Of a stretch of 32,468 bases of DNA, positions 26,111 through 32,468 are shown one piece after another. Source of the DNA: an uncultured Lactobacillus sp. GTDB lineage: Bacteria > Bacillota > Bacilli > Lactobacillales > Lactobacillaceae. The stretch spans positions 1-32,468 of the forward strand of contig NZ_CAJURR010000025.1 in the NCBI RefSeq assembly GCF_910589175.1, given 5' to 3'. The notes under the pieces are model-generated. The model searched no databases and was not told where the DNA came from. It saw only the letters and a list, made by a program, of their open reading frames with translations. A program made the translations under genes and the position numbers. Within the stretch, counting starts at the first letter, position 1, and the number at the start of each line of letters is the position of its first letter.

Positions 26111-26975
26111 CTTTTTCTACCAAGCTAATTATTCCTGCATCTTTATCTTCAGTAATTAACCCATCCTTTAATAAATGTCCCAAGGCACGTTTAAAAGCTG
26201 ATTTAGAAATACCAAAGTGATTCTTAATCTCTTGAGCATCACTCTTATCGTAAAATGGTAGAGTTTTTGTAGCTTCACGACGTAAACTTACTAAGATCAT
26301 TTGTGCGTCATCGTCAATTTCTTCAAATCCTCGAGGAAGAACACTTAAATTCAATCGACCATATTGACTAACTCCAATTACACGTCCCTTAATCTTTTGA
26401 CCTAGTCGTAATGGACGAAACATTTCAGACTTATGAACAAAGGCTAAGTAGTACTGATCGGTAATTACAAAGGAACCTACTTCATAATTTCTATAGACAG
26501 TGCCAGACATATTTTTATTCTCTAAGTGTGCTGGGAAATTAGCAGCTAATTGCTCAAAGACATTTTCTTCAGCCATTTTAGCCCAAATACGTTCTTTTTC
26601 ATCAGTTTCAAGACGTACTAATAATCGATCGTCTTTCTTTGGCCATTGATCCTTTTCAAGTGGAAGATTGTCTAAGGATACAACAACGTCTTTGTCATTC
26701 AAACCAATATCTAAGAAAACACCTAAGTCACGGCGCACTTCTGTTACAGTTGCCCAACCATACTGATCTTTTTGAGCAAAAGGATAAAATTGTGTCATTT
26801 CTTTCTTTTTATCCTTGTTTTCATAAATAAAGCCTTGTACTTCATCACCTAAATGGATTGGTTCATCTTGTGTAATTTCTATTTTTTTTAATTCAAAAGT
26901 TACCCCTTCAACCTGCACATAAAAAGCAGATTCATTTTCATCGGTAACTTTTCCTTTTCTTATTTCACCTAACAT
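26082..26975 (-). CDS. cvfB: S1 RNA-binding protein CvfB (YitL)
   Basis: 297 residues with three S1-like segments and a C-terminal winged helix (KNHFGISKSAFKRALGHLLKDGLI). The pattern GWATVTEVRRDLGVFLDIGLNDKDVVVSLDNLP and GRVIGVSQYGRLNLSVLPRGFEEID is that of CvfB, a regulator known from staphylococcal virulence studies. A GAGGCG site precedes the ATG. First gene of the run to rluB. Confidence 0.93.
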   Translation of the reverse strand: MLGEIRKGKVTDENESAFYVQVEGVTFELKKIEITQDEPIHLGDEVQGFIYENKDKKKEMTQFYPFAQKDQYGWATVTEVRRDLGVFLDIGLNDKDVVVSLDNLPLEKDQWPKKDDRLLVRLETDEKERIWAKMAEENVFEQLAANFPAHLENKNMSGTVYRNYEVGSFVITDQYYLAFVHKSEMFRPLRLGQKIKGRVIGVSQYGRLNLSVLPRGFEEIDDDAQMILVSLRREATKTLPFYDKSDAQEIKNHFGISKSAFKRALGHLLKDGLITEDKDAGIISLVEKDDSDTDNEG

Positions 26976-27008
26976 AATAGCGCCTCAATCCTTTTATTTT
27001 GTCTATCA

Positions 27009-27023
27009 CCTTATAGTATAAGG
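27009..27023 (-). promoter_or_regulatory. Inverted repeat overlapping a possible cvfB -10
   Basis: CCTTATA-G-TATAAGG is a perfect 7+7 inverted repeat. On the minus strand it contains TATACT, a good -10, but no good -35 lies 16-18 bases upstream. An operator or simple overlap; both are inference. Confidence 0.35.
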
Positions 27024-27031
27024 AAAAAAAG

Positions 27032-27067
27032 ACAAAAATAAAATAGCCAGCTTTCGCTGACTATTTT
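27032..27067 (-). terminator. pyk terminator
   Basis: On the minus strand AAAATAGTCAGC pairs with GCTGGCTATTTT (one T-G pair) around a GAAA loop and is followed by ATTTTT. It ends the dnaE-pfkA-pyk block. Confidence 0.85.
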
Positions 27068-27087
27068 AATAAGCTATTTAATTCAGA

Positions 27088-28857
27088 TTAAAGGTTAGTT
27101 GCTTCGCCTTGGTAAACAGCACCGCGACGAGCATCAACAGTAATCTTAGAACCATCCTTGATCTTTTCTACTGCATCAGTAGCACCAACGATAACTGGGA
27201 TACCAAGTGAAAGACCAACAACAGCTGCGTGGCTAGTTAAACCAGAAGCTTCAACTACCATACCTGAAGCCTTCTTGATTGCTGGTAAGTAATCCTTATC
27301 AGTAGTCTTAGCAACTAAGATGTCACCATCTTGAACTTTGCTGTTAGCTTCTTCAGCAGAAGTTGCAACTACAGCTTTACCGATAACTGATTGTTCACCA
27401 ACACCTAAACCTTTAACAAGTTGGGTACCGATCAATTGTAACTTCATCAAGTTAGTAGTACCAGTTTCACCCAAAGGAACACCAGCAACGATGATTACTA
27501 AATCACCATCTTTTGCAAGACCAGTTTCCTTAGCAAGTTCAGCTGCCTTGTCAAACATTTCTTCAGTAGTCTTAGGCTTTTCAGTCAACATTGGCTTTAC
27601 ACCCCAAACAACACCTAAGGAGTGTTGAATCTTGTCGTTGAAAGTCATAGCAATAATATCAGCGTTTGGACGGTACTTAGAAATCATACGTGCAGTGTAA
27701 CCAGATTCAGTTGCAGCGATAATAGTCTTAACGCCCAATTCTTCAGCAGTTCTAACAACTGATTCACCAATAGCTTCAGTAACGTTTGAACCCTTGTATT
27801 CTTCGAATCTTTGAAGAGCTAACTTGTTGCGCTTAGCAAGTTGCTTTTCAGTACGCATGTCGATTTCAGCCATAGCCTTAACAGCTTTAACTGGGTAAAG
27901 ACCGTTTGCAGATTCACCTGAAAGCATAGTTGCGTCAGTACCATCAAGAACAGCGTTTGCAACGTCAGTAACTTCGGCACGAGTAGGACGTGGGTTTTCT
28001 TGCATTGAATCAAGCATTTGAGTAGCAGTGATAACTGGCTTACCTAAAGCGTTACATCTCTTGATCAATTCTTTTTGTACAAATGGAACATTGATAAATG
28101 GAATTTCAACACCCATGTCACCACGAGCAACCATTAAACCATCAGAAACCTTTAAGATTTCGTCGATGTTGTCAATACCTTCTTGTGATTCAATCTTAGG
28201 GAAGATCTTTACGTATTCACAATGTGCTTCTTCAAGCAATTGACGAATATCAAGAACATCTTGTGCTTTACGAACGAATGAAGCAAAGATGAAGTTGATA
28301 CCTTCCTTCAAACCGAACTTGATATCGTTAGTATCTTTTTCAGTGATACCTGGGAGGCGGATTTCAACGCCAGGAGCGTTAACACCCTTCTTAGAACCGA
28401 TTAAACCAGTGTTTTGAGCTTCACAAACTAATTCTCTCTTAGCGTCATCTTTGTCCTTGATCAAAAGGTCAACCAAACCATCATCGATTAATACGTGACC
28501 ACCAACGTGAGTATCGTCGTAAAGACCATCGTAGGTAACGTGGATCATGTCCTTGTTACCCATCTTAGTATCGTCCATAGAAATACGGATAGTGTCACCA
28601 GTGTTAATAGTGAATTTGCCGCCTTCTTGTTCAGTAGTTCTAATTTCGGCACCCTTAGTATCAAGAGCAATGCCAAGAAGTTTACCGGTCTTCTTTTCAA
28701 CCTCACGAACCATGTTCATACGTGAACGGTGTTCTTCGTGGTCACCGTGTGAGAAGTTGAAACGGAATACGTTTGCACCTGCTTCAGCTAATTTAGTAAT
28801 AGTCTCAACATCGTTTGAGGCTGGCCCTAAAGTACTAACAATTTTAGTTTTCTTCAT
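27088..28857 (-). CDS. pyk: Pyruvate kinase
   Basis: 589 residues, longer than the roughly 475 of the minimal enzyme because of a C-terminal PEP-utilizing-type domain (about 500-589, with GLTSHAAVVGLSLGIPVIVG). The catalytic core shows MKKTKIVSTLGPAS, DTKGAEIRT, MVARGDMGVEIP and ITATQMLDSM with the conserved Lys and acidic residues. It makes pyruvate and ATP at the last glycolytic step. Codons are of the highly expressed type. It follows pfkA by 34 bases with a GGAGA site; the pair is the classic lactic acid bacterial pfk-pyk unit. Confidence 0.98.
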   Translation of the reverse strand: MKKTKIVSTLGPASNDVETITKLAEAGANVFRFNFSHGDHEEHRSRMNMVREVEKKTGKLLGIALDTKGAEIRTTEQEGGKFTINTGDTIRISMDDTKMGNKDMIHVTYDGLYDDTHVGGHVLIDDGLVDLLIKDKDDAKRELVCEAQNTGLIGSKKGVNAPGVEIRLPGITEKDTNDIKFGLKEGINFIFASFVRKAQDVLDIRQLLEEAHCEYVKIFPKIESQEGIDNIDEILKVSDGLMVARGDMGVEIPFINVPFVQKELIKRCNALGKPVITATQMLDSMQENPRPTRAEVTDVANAVLDGTDATMLSGESANGLYPVKAVKAMAEIDMRTEKQLAKRNKLALQRFEEYKGSNVTEAIGESVVRTAEELGVKTIIAATESGYTARMISKYRPNADIIAMTFNDKIQHSLGVVWGVKPMLTEKPKTTEEMFDKAAELAKETGLAKDGDLVIIVAGVPLGETGTTNLMKLQLIGTQLVKGLGVGEQSVIGKAVVATSAEEANSKVQDGDILVAKTTDKDYLPAIKKASGMVVEASGLTSHAAVVGLSLGIPVIVGATDAVEKIKDGSKITVDARRGAVYQGEATNL

Positions 28858-28891
28858 CTTGAAAAAATCTCCTATAATACAAAATCAAAAA

Positions 28892-29851
28892 CTACTTGGC
28901 TAAGTCTTTGTTTAATGAGTATAACGCATAATTACCGTGGTGTTTTGCATCAAACAAATCAAGAATATCATGGTGAGTAAGCTTGTTGTTTTCCATACCA
29001 ACAGCCAAGCCGCCTTTACCTTCAAGTAATAACTTAACAGCGTAGGCACCCATTTCACTTGCTACTACACGGTCACGCATTGTTGGGCTTCCGCCACGTT
29101 GCATATGGCCCAATACATTAGCACGAGCATCAAAGTCACCATATTTAAGAAGTTCATCCTTAAATTTTTCAGCGTCCATAACACCTTCAGCTAAAACAAC
29201 GATTCCATGTTTCTTACCATTAGCAAATCCTTGCTTCAAGTTTTCAGCAATTTCCTTAATGTCATAAGGTTCTTCTGGAATAACAATTGCGTCAGCACCG
29301 GTAGCAACACCAACGTGCATTGCGATATCCCCACAATCACGACCCATAACATTTACAACAAATACACGTTGGTGACTTGTTGCAGTGTCACGAATCTTAT
29401 CAATGGCTTCCATTGCAGTATTACATGCAGTGTCAAAACCAATTGTGTAATCAGTATAAGGAATATCGTTATCAATTGAACCAGGAAGACCAATAGCATT
29501 ATAGCCATGTCTTGTAAGCTTCAATGCACCGTGGTAAGAACCGTCACCACCAATGACAACTAAAGCATCGATTCCGTGCTTCTTTAACTGTTCGATTCCC
29601 TTAAGTTGAACTTCTTCTTCCTTAAATTCTGGGAAACGAGCTGAATAAAGAAAAGTACCGCCGCGGCTAATTTTATCCGCAACTGTTTCAGAAGTCATTT
29701 GGAAAATATCACCAGCAACTAAACCAGCATATCCATAACGAATTCCGCAAACTTCGATACCGTTTGCCAAAGCTGTACGAGTAACAGCTCTAATGGCAGC
29801 GTTCATACCTGGGGCATCTCCACCACTAGTTAAAATACCAATCCGTTTCAT
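28892..29851 (-). CDS. pfkA: 6-phosphofructokinase
   Basis: 319 residues: [18 protein letters not shown] (nucleotide and substrate loop), [20 protein letters not shown] with the catalytic Asp (Ser where many have Thr), [19 protein letters not shown], and VVLAEGVM. An ATP-dependent tetramer committing fructose-6-phosphate to glycolysis. A GAGGTGA site precedes the ATG. The 173-base leader before it (29852-30024) holds an extended -10 and a long-range pairing, so it has its own control apart from dnaE. Confidence 0.98.
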   Translation of the reverse strand: MKRIGILTSGGDAPGMNAAIRAVTRTALANGIEVCGIRYGYAGLVAGDIFQMTSETVADKISRGGTFLYSARFPEFKEEEVQLKGIEQLKKHGIDALVVIGGDGSYHGALKLTRHGYNAIGLPGSIDNDIPYTDYTIGFDTACNTAMEAIDKIRDTATSHQRVFVVNVMGRDCGDIAMHVGVATGADAIVIPEEPYDIKEIAENLKQGFANGKKHGIVVLAEGVMDAEKFKDELLKYGDFDARANVLGHMQRGGSPTMRDRVVASEMGAYAVKLLLEGKGGLAVGMENNKLTHHDILDLFDAKHHGNYALYSLNKDLAK

Positions 29852-29895
29852 GAATTCACCTCTACGATTTTCTGTGTTTTACTCACATCGGTTTT

Positions 29896-29904
29896 ATCGT
29901 ACCA
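29896..29904 (-). promoter_or_regulatory. Extended -10 for pfkA-pyk
   Basis: TGG-TACGAT on the minus strand (TACGAT at 29896-29901), about 45 bases before the pfkA ATG. A weak TTGAAG lies 20 bases further upstream. Motif match only. Confidence 0.4.
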
Positions 29905-29924
29905 TTTTTTTTACTCAATGTCTT

Positions 29925-29995
29925 CAAAAAAAAGCCTATTTTTTCACTAATAATCCTTATGAAATAAATGTTTTCGCTTTCAACCTTATTAGGCT
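29925..29995 (-). terminator. Possible dnaE terminator/pfkA leader structure
   Basis: Minus strand AGCCTA (29990-29995) can pair with TAGGCT (29933-29938), the latter followed by eight T. The same 5' arm, read as CTAATAA, can pair instead with TTATTAG in the loop. The two pairings exclude each other. The loop is over 50 bases, so neither is firm. Confidence 0.3.
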
Positions 29996-30024
29996 CAATT
30001 TTGTTTGCTCTCAAAAAAATTGAA

Positions 30025-32468
30025 TTAATCTTTGAAATTAACTTGCCGAGCATTAGAAAGTAGAAATTGAATTTTGTTAGGGTTAAAACGATCACTTTGA
30101 GTTCTCACTTGAAGTAAATATATCTCACCAATCTTCAAGTTCTCACCTAGTTTTTCCCAGACTTGAGGAAAAATAGTAAAATCTCTCTCACCACTAGTAT
30201 CACTAAAAACGGCAAAAGCCATATTATCACCCTTTTTTGTGGTAATTTGTTTGACTTTCATTAGCTTTCCAACTGCAATTCCTTGCTCATTACTCTCAAA
30301 AACTTGTAATCGTTTTGCATTAAACTTTCGAGCATATTTTTGAACCGCAATAATCGGATTAATGCCAGTACTAAAACCCATAGCTTCAATTTCCATCGCT
30401 GATTTTTCAGCTGCAGTTGGCATTTTTTCTTCTTCTACTTTTGGCTCTAATGTTTCAAATAAAGATAAATTTGAGCCTGCCATTTTTACACTCTCAACTA
30501 AATCTTTATTTATTTTTAACAGTTCATTTCGATTAGGCGCCAGTCTATCAAAAGTGCCGGCTTTAATTAAATTTCCGACCGCATCTGCGCTCAGTAAATT
30601 ATTATCTACTCTCCAGAGGAAATCAGTCATTGATTTAATCGGACGCTTAATTTCTAAAATTTGTTTCAATAAGTCACTTCTTAATCCTCGAATTACCTTT
30701 AATCCAACTAAAATTTTTCCATTCTCTAATGAAAAATCAGCCTTACTATTTTCAATATCAGGTGGCAAAATCTTAATTCCAGCTTCTTGAGCTTGCATTA
30801 AATATTGGGCAATTTTATGTCGGTTACCCATATTGCTATTTAACAAAGCTAAATAAAAGGCTCCTGGATAATGTACTTTGAAATAAGCAAGCCAAAAAGC
30901 AATCTTACTGTAGGCAACGGCATGAGAACGATTAAATCCATAATTAGCAAACTGTGCAATGTAGTCATACACTTTTTTAGCTGTTTCTTTTTTGCGGCCT
31001 AATTTAATTGCACCTTCAATAAACTTAGCTCGTTCACGTTGAATTACATCCACATTTTTCTTAGACATTGCACGTCTTAAAAGATCAGCTTCTCCTAAAG
31101 AAAAACCGGCTAAAACCTGAGCTGTCTGCATAACTTGCTCTTGATAAACTAAAACTCCATAGGTAGTGCCTAAAATCTTCTTTAAACTAGGATCAGGATA
31201 TTGTACCCTTTCCTTTCCATGTTTTCTATTGATGAAATGATCAATATTATTTATTGGACCGGGACGGTATAAGGCATTAACTGCAACAATATCTTCAAAA
31301 CTATCTGGATGAAGTTGTTCAAGCACACGCTTAATACCATCAGATTCAAACTGAAATACTGCATCTGTATCTCCACGCTGAAACAAGGCAAGCGTTTCTT
31401 GATCATTTAGGGGAATGTGGTTAGGGTCGATGTTAATTCCATCTGCTCTTAAAGCTGCAACGATGTTCCCCAAAATAGTTAAGTTTCTTAATCCTAAGAA
31501 GTCAATCTTTAATAAACCTAATGATTCAACATTCGATTTTGTTTGTTGAGTCACAGGGATTCCTAATGGCCCTGCTTGAAGACCTACGATTTCCGCGAGG
31601 GAATCATCAGTAATTACTAAACCAGCTGCATGAATTGAATAGTGCCTTGGTAAATTTTCTAAATGCTCAGCAGTCGCAAATAAAATTTTACTTAAGTCAT
31701 TTGTGTTCACTAGTAGCTGCAATTCTTTTGATTTTTGATAGGCCTCAGCTAAGGTGATTTTTCCCTTAGAGTGCGGAATCGCATCCAACCAACGATATGT
31801 TTCGACCTTATTCAGTCCAAAGATACGACAAACATCCTTTAAAACTTGCTTTGCCGCTAAAGTACCAAACGTTAAAATCTGTGCTGCATGATTCATCCCG
31901 TACTTTTCAAACATGTACTTAATTACTTCATCCCTGCGATTGTCCGGAATATCTAAGTCAATATCAGGCATTTGCTGACGGGCAGGATTTAAGAAACGTT
32001 CAAACAGCAAATTATATTCAATTGGATCGACTTCAGTAATTCTAAGAGCATATGAAACAAGAGAGCCAGCTGCAGATCCTCTCCCTGGCCCTGTTGTAAT
32101 ATTGACACTATGTGCAAAATTCATTACATCCCACACAATAAGGAAATAATCATCAAATCCCATTTCGTTAATTACTTGTAATTCATAATCAAGCCTTTCT
32201 TGATACTTAGCAGGAATTTGATTATTAAATCTTTTTGCAAGACCCTCTTGAGCTAAAGCATGTAAATACTCTTTTGAAGTAGGGAACTTATTTTGCTTAA
32301 ATTTCGGTAATTGCGGATCTTGAAACTTAATTTCTGCAGTACAGATTTTTCCAATTTCTTCTGCATTCTTCAATGCATCTTCAATATCAAACTTCCGATA
32401 ACTTACCTGCAATTCTTGGGAATATCTTTATCCATTGGAACAGTTGCTACTTCTTTACCAGTATCAGG
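30025..32468 (-). CDS. dnaE: DNA polymerase III alpha subunit DnaE, 5'-truncated by the window and frameshifted near its edge
   Basis: A long frame (TTG 32412 to 30025, 795 residues) holds the C-family polymerase core: GPGRGSAAGSLVSY, PDIDLDIPDNRRDEVI with the catalytic Asp pair, FRRAMS-type LLRRAMSKKN, GFNRSHAVAYSKIA, tandem HhH, and a C-terminal OB fold. This is the second replicative polymerase of Firmicutes. Upstream of TTG the frame hits a TAA, while the frame from the window end reads PDTGKEVATVPMDKDIPKN and stops at 32403-32405. Adding one base near 32411-32417 joins the two as ...DIPK(E/N)LQVSYRKF. Because dnaE is usually essential, a sequence error is likely. pfkA follows. Confidence 0.93.

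Noticed and set aside
30362..30790. Plus-strand ORF of 142 residues
   Set aside because: Antisense to the conserved dnaE frame with no start signals.
1..32468. tRNA, rRNA, CRISPR or insertion sequences
   Set aside because: I looked for cloverleaf patterns, regularly spaced repeats and transposase motifs on both strands and saw none; the reading was by eye, so weak cases could be missed.

Overview
The window is a stretch of chromosome from a low-GC Gram-positive bacterium, almost certainly a Lactobacillus sensu stricto of the acidophilus/johnsonii/gasseri type. Supporting this are the A+T-rich sequence, strong GGAGG ribosome binding sites, RNase HII-DprA-TopA and cmk-rpsA-der-hup gene orders, a xerD-ribT-scpA-scpB-rluB cluster, a dnaE-pfkA-pyk block, a four-repeat S1 protein and a pyruvate kinase with the extra C-terminal PEP-utilizing domain. 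I cannot fix the species. All genes are on the minus strand except two membrane-protein genes (5521-6186 and 7489-8379).

Layout on the plus-strand axis. 1-5376: a minus-strand operon degV-yozE-S41 protease-rbgA-rnhB-dprA, then topA (cut by the window start) from its own promoter. 5521-8379: a PAQR/hemolysin III protein, cca, and a YitT-family protein. 8404-15886: an accessory block set between core genes. It holds a voltage-gated-type K+ channel, an unrecognised secreted/anchored protein, a large SIR2-domain protein, and a GIY-YIG/DUF2075 helicase-like gene that is split by a one-base frameshift. 15888-21003: core genes for a TPR protein, HU, Der, ribosomal protein S1 and cytidylate kinase. 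21111-21900: a riboflavin transporter subunit RibU under an FMN riboswitch with a visible terminator/antiterminator arrangement. 21969-26975: LysM protein, rluB, scpB, scpA, ribT, xerD, cvfB. 27088-32468: pyk, pfkA and most of dnaE. dnaE also carries an apparent one-base frameshift 50-60 bases from the window end.

The most interesting region is 10582-15722. A GIY-YIG nuclease domain joined to a DUF2075 (Schlafen group 3-like) P-loop ATPase lies 19 bp upstream of a ~1100-residue protein. That protein has an N-terminal SIR2-type NAD-binding/NADase domain and a long unassigned C-terminal part. The block is more A+T-rich than its neighbours and has its own promoter and flanking terminators. SIR2 proteins of this build are known as anti-phage NAD+-depleting effectors, so I read the pair as a candidate two-gene defence module. 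The helicase half is apparently inactivated by frameshift in this sequence. A ~38-bp palindromic repeat found at both 8404 and 10355, differing by a compensatory base-pair change, brackets the K+ channel and surface-protein genes.

Two single-base frameshifts (15106-15108 and about 32411-32417) may be real mutations or sequence errors. The dnaE one is suspect because dnaE is normally essential.
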